From positions 1 to 64,000 of the forward strand of contig CAYPNM010000009.1 in the NCBI GenBank assembly GCA_964412105.1: DNA of 64,000 bases, given 5' to 3'. Source of the stretch: JAKAGZ01 sp964412105 (lineage in GTDB: Bacteria; Bacteroidota; Ignavibacteria; Ignavibacteriales; Ignavibacteriaceae). Under the pieces are notes generated by a model, which made no database searches, had not been told where the DNA came from, and was given only the letters and a program-made list of their open reading frames with translations. A program made the translations under genes and the position numbers. Positions 44,457-53,311 of the stretch are shown here, one piece after another (positions within the stretch are counted from its first letter, which is position 1; each line of letters opens with the position of its first letter).

Positions 44457-45407
44457 ATGAAGCACCAAAAATATAGAGAAATGATGGAATTGGCCCTTCT
44501 TAAAGAGTTGAATGAAGCAGAGCTTGAAGAGCTTCATAAACATTTGATTGAATGTGAAGATTGCCAGTATGAATATGATAAACTTAATAGCTTCTATAAA
44601 GAAATAGACAATCTCGATAAAAAAGATGCTGATGAATTATCGTTACAAAATGCCAGGAGAGAATTGCGGCTCAACCTTGATAAGGAGGTTTCAAAACGAT
44701 CTTTTTTCGAAAAAATAGCTGAAGCAGTAAATAATTTTGCATTTTACTACTATAAACCAATGCTTGTGGGTACCACTTCACTTTTTGCTGGATTATTCAT
44801 GGGATATGTCTTTTTTCATGGCAACAATGAAAATAACCTTATCGATGGAGCACAATTAAACCTTGCATCGGCTAAAATTACAAATGTAAGATTCATCCAG
44901 CCTGCAGGAATCAACGGCGATGTTCAATTCACATTTGAAGCTGTAAAACCTGTAACAATTAAGGGAAATATTGACGAGCCTAAAATCCAGATGATCCTTG
45001 CGCGTGCACTCTTGAATGAAAAAAATCCTGGCTCAAGATTTACTACTGTTAGCGCTATTGCAAACCAAACAGAAGAAAAAAACGCGATACTAGACCCGAA
45101 AGTTAAATCTGCATTAATTACAACTCTTGAGCTTGACAACAATCCGGGAGTTAGAAAAAGGGCTCTTACAGCACTGCTTAATCTGCCTTATGATCAGCAA
45201 ATAAAAAATGCTCTTTTATTCGCTTTGGTAAAAGATCCAAATTCAGGAATAAGGATAGCAGCAATTAACGGTTTGACATCTGCCACAATGGAAGGAAATA
45301 AATTTGACGAAGCGACTTTGAAAATACTAAAACAAAAATCAAAAAATGATGACAATGAATATATAAGAATTCGTGCGGCATCACTTGTTAAGGAGGCACA
45401 ACTATAA
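44457..45407 (+). CDS. Zinc-finger anti-sigma candidate with membrane helix and C-terminal HEAT repeats
   Basis: This 316-residue protein begins with a zinc-binding anti-sigma motif HxxxCxxC (H29, C33, C36; HLIECEDC), then a helical linker, one membrane helix (about 98-120, MLVGTTSLFAGLFMGYVFF) and an extracytoplasmic part. From about residue 175 it shows helical HEAT-like repeats (VKSALITTLELDNNPGVRKRALTALLNLPYD, then IKNALLFALVKDPNSGIRIAAINGLTSA, then a third). The HEAT domain outside the membrane would be an unusual sensor. AAGGAG lies eight bases before the ATG. Its stop codon shares one base with the ATG of the next gene. Confidence 0.85.
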   Translation: MKHQKYREMMELALLKELNEAELEELHKHLIECEDCQYEYDKLNSFYKEIDNLDKKDADELSLQNARRELRLNLDKEVSKRSFFEKIAEAVNNFAFYYYKPMLVGTTSLFAGLFMGYVFFHGNNENNLIDGAQLNLASAKITNVRFIQPAGINGDVQFTFEAVKPVTIKGNIDEPKIQMILARALLNEKNPGSRFTTVSAIANQTEEKNAILDPKVKSALITTLELDNNPGVRKRALTALLNLPYDQQIKNALLFALVKDPNSGIRIAAINGLTSATMEGNKFDEATLKILKQKSKNDDNEYIRIRAASLVKEAQL

Positions 45408-46588
45408 TGAAAAAATCAAATCTAACTATAAAAACATTTGGAATACTTTTCTGTTTATCTTTAATGATAAACGCACAAAGCAATACAGGATTATCACAAG
45501 ACAATTCCGGGTCAAAAACAAAAACGTTCAATGTTAATAAAGGTGGAAAACTGGACGTGCAAATATCCACAGGAGATATAAAAATTGCTGTCTGGAATAA
45601 AGATGAAGTTAATATAAAAATTGCATCTGAGGATAAGGAAGACATCAACACCATTAATGCCACCCTGGAAAATAACACCGTGAAAATCAGGAATGATCAT
45701 TCCTCCTGGCGAGGCCTATCCAGCGATATTTCACTGACCATTAATATCCCATCAGATTTTAATGTTGATATAAATACACAATCAGGAGATGTCATTCAGA
45801 CTGGAAGCTTAAAAGGTACAACAAATATATTTACTTCCGGTGGTGATATTAAAACTGGAGATGTCAGCGGTCGAACAAATTTAAAATCGAATGGCGGAGA
45901 TATAGCGACAGGAAATATTGGTGATGAACTCACAATTTCTACCAATGGCGGAGACGTAAGAACAGGTGTAGTAAGTGGAAAATTAAGCATTAATACAATG
46001 GGTGGCTCAATCAATGTCAATAAAGCTGATAAAGATTTAAATGTAAGTACTATGGGGGGAGACATTAACGTTGGTAATGTTGGTGGAACAGCTGATGTTA
46101 AAACAATGGGGGGAAGTATCGGTATTGGAACGGTTTCAGGTAATGCAAACATTAATACATACGGCGGAGATATTTCCCTTTCAGGAGCAACCGGAAATAT
46201 TGAATCAAATACTTATGGAGGAAATATTGATCTCAAAAATATTAACGGCTTTGTTAATGCGGAGACAAAAAGCGGTAATATTTATGTTGAACTCAATCCA
46301 TCAGGCGGGAACAGCAAAATTAAATCACTCAACGGAAATGTCGTCCTTTATCTGCCTGCCAATGCAAAGATAAATGTATCAGCAACAGTGATATCGAGGC
46401 CGTATAACAGAAATGACGAGAATAAGGAGATGATGAAGCTTATACACTCAGATTTTGAAACCGTAAATCTCTCAAACGTTGATTTAAGAGATAATAAAAT
46501 TATCGCTAAATATGCAATTAACGGAGGCGGCAAAAATTATATAGAAATTTACACCATTAACGGAAGCATACAAATTAAAAAGAAATAA
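45407..46588 (+). CDS. Secreted DUF4097 beta-repeat protein
   Basis: This 393-residue protein has a signal peptide (about 1-24) and a long right-handed beta-repeat of short strands. Repeating GGD/GGS turns are clear, with SGGDIKTGD, NGGDIATGN, NGGDVRTG, TMGGSINV, TMGGDINV, TMGGSIGI, TYGGDISL and TYGGNIDL spaced about 16-20 residues apart. The start FNVNKGGKLDVQISTGDIKIAVWNKDEVNIKI is typical of DUF4097. Such proteins are exported and of unknown function. It is coupled to the HEAT protein by a one-base overlap and probably lies under the same sigma factor. Confidence 0.85.
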   Translation: MKKSNLTIKTFGILFCLSLMINAQSNTGLSQDNSGSKTKTFNVNKGGKLDVQISTGDIKIAVWNKDEVNIKIASEDKEDINTINATLENNTVKIRNDHSSWRGLSSDISLTINIPSDFNVDINTQSGDVIQTGSLKGTTNIFTSGGDIKTGDVSGRTNLKSNGGDIATGNIGDELTISTNGGDVRTGVVSGKLSINTMGGSINVNKADKDLNVSTMGGDINVGNVGGTADVKTMGGSIGIGTVSGNANINTYGGDISLSGATGNIESNTYGGNIDLKNINGFVNAETKSGNIYVELNPSGGNSKIKSLNGNVVLYLPANAKINVSATVISRPYNRNDENKEMMKLIHSDFETVNLSNVDLRDNKIIAKYAINGGGKNYIEIYTINGSIQIKKK

Positions 46589-46604
46589 AAAACAGAGGGA
46601 ATAA

Positions 46605-47798
46605 ATGAAAAAGATTATCTTATTATCAACATCATTTTTAATGATAATATTCTTCAGCGGCTCTTCACTTGAGGCTACCTGGAATATTGCGCCGGCATTT
46701 AGTTCTTATACAGAACGAGCAAATCCTCAAAAAGATAAAAGAGTTCATAAAGAGTTCAGCGTAAAGAGCGGTCAACTTCTTGATCTTGATCTCAGAACTG
46801 GTGCCACAATAAACATCAATGGATGGGATAAAGATATTGTATCTATAGATGCTGAATTGGGAGGTAGTGACTGGAAAGATGTTAATCTGAATTTTAATCA
46901 AAGCTCCTCCGGAGTTGTAGTAACTAGCGATTACGAAGGATCACGTAATAATAGAAGCTCAAAGATTGAGGTTATAATAAAAGTTCCTAAAAAATTTGAC
47001 TTAAAATTTGAAACTATGGGCGGTGCAGTTACATTAAATAATATAGAAGGTGAAATGGAAGGAACAACAATGGGTGGCCCGCTTAACCTATCATATTTAA
47101 AAGGAAATCTTAGATTAAAAACTATGGGTGGACCAATAACTCTAACTGATTCCGACGTTGACGGCAAAGTTTCAACTATGGGCGGAAAGGTAAGTATTGA
47201 GAACGTAGTCGGAAATGTAGATGGAAGCTCGATGGGAGGAAATGTTACAATTAAAAACTTAAAAAGGAGGGATGGAACTTCTATCGGGAAAGAAACCCAC
47301 ATTTCTACTATGGGTGGAGCCATTGAACTGAATAACGCACCATTCGGAGCCGATGTGCAGACAATGGGTGGAGACATAACGATAAACTCAGCAGATAAAT
47401 TTGTAAAAGCTAAAACGATGGGCGGAAATATTCTAATAAAATCAGTTAATGGAAGCGTAAAGGCAACGACAATGGGGGGAAATATCGGGATAACAGAAAC
47501 CGGAACAGGTGATAACAAAGATATAGAGCTCAAATCAATGAGCGGAGATATAACCCTTGTTGTACCAGTGGATTTTTCAATGGATATTAATTCACAGATA
47601 ACATACAACCAGGATGATAATGGTAAATATAAAATTCACAGTGATTTTAGTCTTAATGAATCAACTGCCCAAAAAGAAAAGAATAACGGCTGGAGAAAAA
47701 CAGAAGTATTAACCGGAACCGGAATATTTAACGGTGGAAACAATAAAGTAAAAATTTCTACAATAGCAGGTGATATTTATATAAAGAAAGCTAAGTAA
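46605..47798 (+). CDS. Secreted DUF4097 beta-repeat protein, paralogue
   Basis: This 397-residue paralogue of the preceding gene has a signal peptide (about 1-24), a FSVKSGQLLDLDLRTGATININGWDKDIVSID opening and nine MGG-turn repeats (TMGG, once SMGG) followed by one degenerate MSGD unit. This forms a regular beta-solenoid with Met on one face. The second half adds a LVVPVDFSMDINSQI cap and a C-terminal IYIKKAK. GAGGG lies five bases before the ATG. It is the last gene of the operon. The DNA encoding the repeats is itself repetitive, so length variation between strains would be expected. Confidence 0.85.
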   Translation: MKKIILLSTSFLMIIFFSGSSLEATWNIAPAFSSYTERANPQKDKRVHKEFSVKSGQLLDLDLRTGATININGWDKDIVSIDAELGGSDWKDVNLNFNQSSSGVVVTSDYEGSRNNRSSKIEVIIKVPKKFDLKFETMGGAVTLNNIEGEMEGTTMGGPLNLSYLKGNLRLKTMGGPITLTDSDVDGKVSTMGGKVSIENVVGNVDGSSMGGNVTIKNLKRRDGTSIGKETHISTMGGAIELNNAPFGADVQTMGGDITINSADKFVKAKTMGGNILIKSVNGSVKATTMGGNIGITETGTGDNKDIELKSMSGDITLVVPVDFSMDINSQITYNQDDNGKYKIHSDFSLNESTAQKEKNNGWRKTEVLTGTGIFNGGNNKVKISTIAGDIYIKKAK

Positions 47799-47810
47799 TA
47801 AAAAATGTAG

Positions 47811-47840
47811 CCTTGAAGGTCACTCAATAGACCTTCAAGG
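47811..47840 (+). terminator. Hairpin closing the sigma/DUF4097 operon
   Basis: CCTTGAAGGTC (47811-47821) pairs perfectly with GACCTTCAAGG (47830-47840) across an 8-base loop. The plus-strand T-run is short (TCGATTTATA), while the minus strand reads into a T-rich stretch. It lies between convergent genes and probably ends transcripts from both sides. Confidence 0.75.
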
Positions 47841-47855
47841 TCGATTTATAAAATA

Positions 47856-48434
47856 CTACTTCCTCACTATTCTCATCTCCTTAATTTTCAAGCCTGCTTT
47901 AGAATCTTTTATTAAAGTATTCAATCTCTTTAGACGCGTCTTCTCCTGCTTTGCGCTCATTACCCAATGAGTTACGGTTTTTCTATAATAAGGTGCCTGC
48001 AATTGAAAATTGATCCAGGCTTTTTTATTTTTTTTGAACATCTCTTTGTAGCGCGGATCAAATCGTACAATTCTCTGTTCGAATGAATAAATATATGAAT
48101 TGTTTTTGTCTATTCTATAATAAGCTGCGAGCCCGGCAGGTTTCATCAAACCAAGTTTCTTTAGCTCTTCAATCTTTTTAATATTTACAGCACTCCAGTT
48201 ACTTTTAGGCTTTCTTGGAGTAAACCTAATCGAATAACTTTCAGCATCAATTGATTTGCGAATTCCATCTATCCAGCCGAAACAAAGGGCCTGTTCAACT
48301 GATTCAGGCCAGGTTATACTGGGCTTGCCCGATAACTTTTTATAAAATCCGACAATCAGTTCTTTTTTCTTATTATGATTATCTTCGAGCCATTTACGAA
48401 ATTTTAAAGGGTTAGTAAAGAATTTGGGTTTCAT
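47856..48434 (-). CDS. YdeI/OmpD-associated family protein
   Basis: This 192-residue protein matches the YdeI family: FRKWLEDNHNKKKELIVGFYKK, SITWPESVEQALCFGWIDGIRKSIDAESYSIRFTPRKPKSNWSAVNIKKIEEL and a basic C-terminal half. Members are linked with resistance to cationic peptides or membrane stress in enterics, but the mechanism is unclear. It starts on the base after the DUF1697 stop codon, so the two are certainly co-transcribed. No signal peptide or membrane helix is visible. Confidence 0.9.
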   Translation of the reverse strand: MKPKFFTNPLKFRKWLEDNHNKKKELIVGFYKKLSGKPSITWPESVEQALCFGWIDGIRKSIDAESYSIRFTPRKPKSNWSAVNIKKIEELKKLGLMKPAGLAAYYRIDKNNSYIYSFEQRIVRFDPRYKEMFKKNKKAWINFQLQAPYYRKTVTHWVMSAKQEKTRLKRLNTLIKDSKAGLKIKEMRIVRK

Positions 48435-48980
48435 TTAATTACCCTTCCCTGCTATTTCCATAATTTTACATACAACATCCCAATTGCGGGCCGTTGCCCG
48501 AACTTTGAAAGCCTTTTCAATTAGATCATTGGGCGAAGAGGCTTTTCCGGGAATTTTTTTTACAAGCAAAAATAGATTCAGATTATTTTTGGAGAAGACA
48601 TTCACTTCTCCCGAAGCGGTTGTAAAGGGAATCTCAATTTTCTCTTTTGGCTCTTCATACAAAAAGAATACATATGTTTTTATTTTATCATCACCCTTAG
48701 TCTTTCCAAAAGGATTTTGTCTTACAATTTTTAAAAGCTCATTTTGAGTTCTAACAAAAACCTTAATTTCTTTTGTCATATAGTTCAACAATTTATCTTC
48801 AATCTTTGAAGTTATAGATCTTATACTTCTACCAGACGATTCAAAAATCACATTACCACTCTGGATAACAGTTCTAACATTTTTGTAACCAATAGAGACA
48901 AAAAGTTCTTTCAAATCTTCCATTTTTATTTTGTTGTGGCCCCCAACATTGACTGCGCGTAAAAAAGCAACGTATTTCAT
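48435..48980 (-). CDS. DUF1697 family protein
   Basis: This 181-residue protein begins with the family signature YVAFLRAVNVGGHNKIKMEDLKELFVSIGYKNVRTVIQSGNVIFES and ends with the conserved ATARNWDVVCKIMEIA. The family is widespread in bacteria, probably a two-domain ferredoxin-like fold, and has no established function. It is directly followed by a YdeI-family gene; that pair is tightly linked. It is cytosolic by sequence. Confidence 0.9.
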   Translation of the reverse strand: MKYVAFLRAVNVGGHNKIKMEDLKELFVSIGYKNVRTVIQSGNVIFESSGRSIRSITSKIEDKLLNYMTKEIKVFVRTQNELLKIVRQNPFGKTKGDDKIKTYVFFLYEEPKEKIEIPFTTASGEVNVFSKNNLNLFLLVKKIPGKASSPNDLIEKAFKVRATARNWDVVCKIMEIAGKGN

Positions 48981-49074
48981 AGCATTAATTAAGTTATTAA
49001 AATATTATGTTGAATATGATACAAAATTTTCGGAAATATATGTATTAATACTAATTAGCACAAAAACTACTGAC

Positions 49075-49563
49075 ATGGGCTCTTTTCAAGATAGCAAAAA
49101 ATCTTCACCTAAAATTTTGAAATATGTTTTCTACACAGGTTTACTGGCTGGAACACTTGATATTTCTGCATCATTTGTAAATTTTCTAATCACTTCAGGA
49201 GGCAAAAATCCTGTTATAGTTTTGTATTTTATTGCCAGTGGAGTTTTCGGTCAAATCGCTTTTTTAGGTGGTTCTTTCTACGCTATTTGTGGCCTCTTAT
49301 TTCATTTTATAATTGTATATTCATTTGTCACCTTTTACTTCTTTAATTATCCAAAGGTAAAAACATTCCTAAAAAACAAATATTGGATCGCATTTCTATT
49401 CGGAATTCTTACATGGCTGATAATGAACCTTATAGTAATACCATTAAGCCACACCCCTTCAAATCCCCATTCGGTTTTTCAACTAATTTTACATATAGTC
49501 TTTCTGATATTATTTATAGGCTTACCTGCGGCTCTAAGCTCTGATATGTTTATTAAAGAATAA
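49075..49563 (+). CDS. Four-helix integral membrane protein of unknown function
   Basis: This 162-residue protein has four membrane helices (about 15-35, 48-70, 75-97, 110-160 containing two). It includes YTGLLAGTLDISASFVNFLI, IASGVFGQIAFLGGS and WLIMNLIVIPLSHTP, a pattern I recognise from small uncharacterised bacterial membrane proteins. Asp in the first helix and the conserved Pro-Leu-Ser in the last might be functional. The open frame extends upstream to 48931 but would overlap the DUF1697 gene on the other strand; ATG at 49075 is the sensible start. It lies upstream of the L-2-hydroxyglutarate oxidase gene. Confidence 0.75.
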   Translation: MGSFQDSKKSSPKILKYVFYTGLLAGTLDISASFVNFLITSGGKNPVIVLYFIASGVFGQIAFLGGSFYAICGLLFHFIIVYSFVTFYFFNYPKVKTFLKNKYWIAFLFGILTWLIMNLIVIPLSHTPSNPHSVFQLILHIVFLILFIGLPAALSSDMFIKE

Positions 49564-49648
49564 AATGCTTACATCCCGACTGTTCTTTAATCTAATCCCC
49601 CATAGACCTATTTTAGTAAAATTGATTCCTTTCTTTTCGGAAACTGAA

Positions 49649-50857
49649 ATGGCAAACGATCCTAAAATATTTGACATTGCAATTATAGGGGGAGGAATAA
49701 TAGGAACTGCAACTGCCCTCAATTTACAGAAAAAAATCAATTACAAAATCGTCATACTGGAAGCCGAGAATCAACTTGCTGCTCACCAAACAGGAAACAA
49801 CAGCGGCGTAATTCATTCCGGACTTTATTATAAACCCGGTTCATTGAAAGCAAAGAATTGCACTCTTGGCAGAGAAATGATGTACCAATTTTGTGAAAAA
49901 AATAACATAAAGTATGAGCGTTGTGGAAAACTAGTCGTTGCTACAAATAAAAATGAAATAGCTGCATTAAACGAACTTGAAAGGCGCGGCAGAGAAAATG
50001 GTCTTAAAAAAATAAGAAGATTATCTGCCGACGAATTAAATGAATATGAGCCTTATGTAAAAGGTATTGAAGGTTTGTCCGTCGGCGACACAGGAATTGT
50101 TGATTACAAGGACGTAGTTAATGTTTACTCAAAATTAATAAAAGAAAAAGATGGAGAAATCAAAACAAACAGCCGCTTTATAAATCTAATAAATGAAAAT
50201 AATTATTTTATTCTGGAGACCGAAAGCGGCGAAGTCAGGTCAAAATTCCTAGTTAACTGCGGGGGACTTCAATCTGATAGAATTGCAAAACTCTGTGGGG
50301 TTGAACCAGGTTTACAGATAATCCCTTTCCGTGGTGAATACTATAAAATTAAAAAAGAGAAAGAACCTCTTGTAAAAAATCTCGTTTATCCGGTACCTGA
50401 CCCCAATTTTCCTTTCCTTGGTGTTCATTTTACAAGAATGATAAAAGGGGGTATTGAGGCTGGGCCGAATGCCGTGCTTGCATTCAAAAGAGAAGGATAC
50501 AAACATTCTGATATTTCATTCCCTGATTTAGCTCAAATGATGTTTTATGGCGGTTTCTGGAAAATGGTAGTAAAACATTATAAAATGGGATTTCACGAAT
50601 TTAACCGATCATTCAGCAAAACTGCCTTTGTTAAAGCATTACAAAAATTAATTCCGGCTATTCAATATGAAGATATATACCGTGCCGGCGCTGGTGTCCG
50701 TGCACAGGCTCTTGAGCCTGATGGAAAACTGGTTGATGATTTTAGAATTGTAGAAGCCGAAAGAATGATTCACGTTTTGAATGCACCTTCGCCTGCCGCA
50801 ACCGCCTCATTAAGTATAGGTCTTACTATCTCAGATCTGATAATTAAAAACTTCTAA
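49649..50857 (+). CDS. lhgO: L-2-hydroxyglutarate oxidase, FAD-dependent
   Basis: This 402-residue FAD enzyme should oxidise L-2-hydroxyglutarate to 2-oxoglutarate and pass electrons to oxygen or quinone. The FAD-binding start DIAIIGGGIIGTATALNL is followed by NNSGVIHSGLYYKPGSLKAKNC, LVNCGGLQSDRIAKLCGVEP and IIPFRGEYYKI, all matching LhgO. The end VLNAPSPAATASLSIG binds FAD. The ATG at 49649 gives the usual length; an in-frame ATG at 49565 would add 28 residues with no family match and is less likely. The membrane-protein gene ends 85 bases upstream of the chosen start. Confidence 0.93.
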   Translation: MANDPKIFDIAIIGGGIIGTATALNLQKKINYKIVILEAENQLAAHQTGNNSGVIHSGLYYKPGSLKAKNCTLGREMMYQFCEKNNIKYERCGKLVVATNKNEIAALNELERRGRENGLKKIRRLSADELNEYEPYVKGIEGLSVGDTGIVDYKDVVNVYSKLIKEKDGEIKTNSRFINLINENNYFILETESGEVRSKFLVNCGGLQSDRIAKLCGVEPGLQIIPFRGEYYKIKKEKEPLVKNLVYPVPDPNFPFLGVHFTRMIKGGIEAGPNAVLAFKREGYKHSDISFPDLAQMMFYGGFWKMVVKHYKMGFHEFNRSFSKTAFVKALQKLIPAIQYEDIYRAGAGVRAQALEPDGKLVDDFRIVEAERMIHVLNAPSPAATASLSIGLTISDLIIKNF

Positions 50858-51140
50858 TCCTAAAAATTGATGATTCACGTTGGCACAGCTGGTCTTTATT
50901 CCTACTAAATAGAGCCATCGGTCTGAGCAAAAGCAGTTGCGTTATGGTATTAGTTAAATTTAATTACCTGATAATCCATCCCTATTTACAGAACAATTTT
51001 AATTACACACAAAAGTCTCTTTATTACACTATTCTCTATATATACTAAAGATTTGGTTTACTCCAGGATCGTCGCTTTTTCATTTCTATTAACCGGCTTA
51101 GTTTTTATATTGCTTAAAATCCTGAACAACCGTAACAATA

Positions 51141-52430
51141 ATGCAAAAAAAAAGATTTATTATTCTATTTATAGCTCTAATACTGATACTTCTCTCCGGC
51201 TGTTCAAAAAATCAAAAAGAATTTACGATCTGGATCGGCGGCTCACCTGAAGAAGTTAATTACTGGCAGAAATTAGTACACAGCTTTAATGAAGAGACAA
51301 ATTCCGATCTTCAACTAATTAGACAACCAACATATACTGATCAACGTAAACAATCGCTAATAGTTTCGCTTGAATCAAAACAGAAAGATCCTGATTTGTT
51401 TTTAATGGATGTTGTATGGCTCAAGCAATTTATTGAATCCAAATGGCTGCTTCCCCTGGATACACTCTTAGATGACACAAGTTTTTCAATTAATAATTTT
51501 TTCCCCTCTGTAATTAATTCTGTTGATAAATCAGACAATCATTTATTTGCGCTTCCAGTTTTTCTTGATGTCGGGCTCTTATATTATAGAAAAGATCTGT
51601 TAAAAAAATATGGGTTCAATTCCCCTCCCGATACGTGGAATGATCTGGTTAATGAATCTGAATGGATTCAAAAAAAGGAAAGAAAAACGAATAATGATTT
51701 CTATGGATTTGTCTGGCAGGGTGCGCAGTATGAAGGCTTAATTTGCGATTTTGTTGAATTCATTGCTTCCAACGGTGGGGGGATCTTACAAAATGGAATT
51801 ATAAAACTTAATATTCCTGAAAATATCTATGCTTTGCAGTTTATGCAGGACATTATTCATAAATATAAAATCTCACCCGAAAATACTTATACTGATATGA
51901 AAGAGGAAGAAGTTAGACGTGCTTTTCAAAACGGTAATGCATTGTTTGAAAGGAACTGGACTTATGCCTTTAAACTTCATAACAACAAGGATTCAAACGT
52001 CAAGGGAAAGACAGGAATGACTATTCTTCCCCACTTTGATAATCATAGTTCGGCTTCTGCTCTTGGTGGATGGCATATCGGAGTTTCAAAATATTCCGAT
52101 CAGAGGGAAAAGGCATTGAAATTTATTAAATATGTGACATCTTATGAAGTGCAGAAAAATCTTTTCACTTCTGTAGGATGGAATCCCGGCAGAAAAGACG
52201 TTTACTTCAATAAAAAGCTACGGGAAAATTATCCGCAGATAAAAATTCTATACGATGCTTTTCAGCATGCCGTTGCACGCCCTGTGCTCCCTTTTTATAA
52301 TGAAGTATCGGATATAATTCAACGCTATGTTAATCAATGCCTAGCAGGAAAAATTTCTTCATCAGATGCATTAAATAGAAGCCAGAGGGAGATTCAATCA
52401 CTGGAAAATATTTATAGCACAAAGAAGTGA
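51141..52430 (+). CDS. ABC importer solute-binding lipoprotein, family 1 (sugar type)
   Basis: This 429-residue protein has a lipobox (LLSGCS, Cys at about residue 22) and a family 1 solute-binding fold: FTIWIGGSPEEVNYWQKLVHSFNEE at the start and PDLFLMDVVWLKQFIESKWLLPLD after it. LGGWHIGVSKYSDQREKALKFIKYVTS comes late. These proteins capture maltose, trehalose or similar sugars. It is first in a four-gene importer operon and its stop overlaps the GTG start of the first permease by four bases. It most resembles trehalose/maltose binders of the ThuE/LpqY type by eye, but the ligand is not proven. Confidence 0.9.
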   Translation: MQKKRFIILFIALILILLSGCSKNQKEFTIWIGGSPEEVNYWQKLVHSFNEETNSDLQLIRQPTYTDQRKQSLIVSLESKQKDPDLFLMDVVWLKQFIESKWLLPLDTLLDDTSFSINNFFPSVINSVDKSDNHLFALPVFLDVGLLYYRKDLLKKYGFNSPPDTWNDLVNESEWIQKKERKTNNDFYGFVWQGAQYEGLICDFVEFIASNGGGILQNGIIKLNIPENIYALQFMQDIIHKYKISPENTYTDMKEEEVRRAFQNGNALFERNWTYAFKLHNNKDSNVKGKTGMTILPHFDNHSSASALGGWHIGVSKYSDQREKALKFIKYVTSYEVQKNLFTSVGWNPGRKDVYFNKKLRENYPQIKILYDAFQHAVARPVLPFYNEVSDIIQRYVNQCLAGKISSSDALNRSQREIQSLENIYSTKK

Positions 52431-53311
52431 AACTATTCACAATAAATAGTGAAAAGAAAGAGGGATTATTTTTTAATCTGCCACTGATATTTGTCATTTT
52501 GATATTTATAGTAGTCCCAGTTGTTGGAACATTTGTAACCGGATTCTTTAGAGACGTAACCTTTCTCCCGGAAAAGTTTATCGGACTGGGAAATTTCAAA
52601 AGACTTCTATCCGACATTCATTTTCGGGATTCACTGATATTTACGATCCTTTTTGTTTTAGTTTCTGTAACACTTGAAATTATCCTAGGAACTGTTTTTG
52701 CGCTTGTATTGAATGAAAAATTTCCGGGACGGGGATTTCTCCGCGTTGCCATTTTAATCCCCTGGACAATTCCAGTTGCTATTTCCGCAAGAGTCTGGCA
52801 GCTCATTTATAATTTTAATTATGGCCTTCTCAATTATTTATCTATAAATCTGGGATTTTCAAATTCACATATAAACTGGTTGGGTACCCCTGTTGGAGCT
52901 TTTATTTCAATTGTAATCAGTGATGTATGGAAGACCACGCCTTTCATAGCCATAATTATTCTGGCTGGACTTTCAACTATTCCAAATGAGCTTTATAAAC
53001 AGGCAATGATTGACGGAACGAATTTTATAAAGAGGTTTTTTTACATAACGTTACCTTTATTAAAACCTGTTATTATAGTCGCGCTCTTATTCAGAACAAT
53101 TGATGCTATCAGGATTTTCGACTTAATCTATGTCTTAACGGGTGGAGGCCCTGGCGGCAGCACATCGTCGGTATCTCTCTATGCTTTTAAATATTACTTG
53201 ACTGGGGATTTCGGTTATGGTTCAGCTATATCCATTTTAATATTCCTTCTGGCTTCGATTCTTGCTGTTATATATATAAAAATAGGAAACTTCACTGAAG
53301 AAATTAAATGA
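52427..53311 (+). CDS. ABC importer permease, MalF type
   Basis: This 294-residue inner-membrane protein has six hydrophobic helices and the EAA loop (NELYKQAMIDGTNFIKRFFYITLPLLKP) that docks on the ATPase. It starts with GTG overlapping the TGA of the binding-protein gene. It should pair with the following MalG-type subunit to form the channel. The periplasmic extension of E. coli MalF is absent, as in most sugar importers of this class. Confidence 0.92.
   Translation: MKLFTINSEKKEGLFFNLPLIFVILIFIVVPVVGTFVTGFFRDVTFLPEKFIGLGNFKRLLSDIHFRDSLIFTILFVLVSVTLEIILGTVFALVLNEKFPGRGFLRVAILIPWTIPVAISARVWQLIYNFNYGLLNYLSINLGFSNSHINWLGTPVGAFISIVISDVWKTTPFIAIIILAGLSTIPNELYKQAMIDGTNFIKRFFYITLPLLKPVIIVALLFRTIDAIRIFDLIYVLTGGGPGGSTSSVSLYAFKYYLTGDFGYGSAISILIFLLASILAVIYIKIGNFTEEIK

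Noticed and set aside
45796..46152. A 118-codon minus-strand open frame
   Set aside because: Same cause: it is antisense to the first DUF4097 repeat gene and has no signal, domain or ribosome site.
46931..47608. A 225-codon minus-strand open frame
   Set aside because: It is antisense to the MGG repeat array of the DUF4097 gene; its repeated Pro-Pro-Ile-Val pattern is just the reverse reading of those repeats.
51053..51250. A hydrophobic 65-codon frame overlapping the start of the solute-binding protein gene
   Set aside because: It overlaps the well-supported lipoprotein start in another frame, and the tail is low-complexity.
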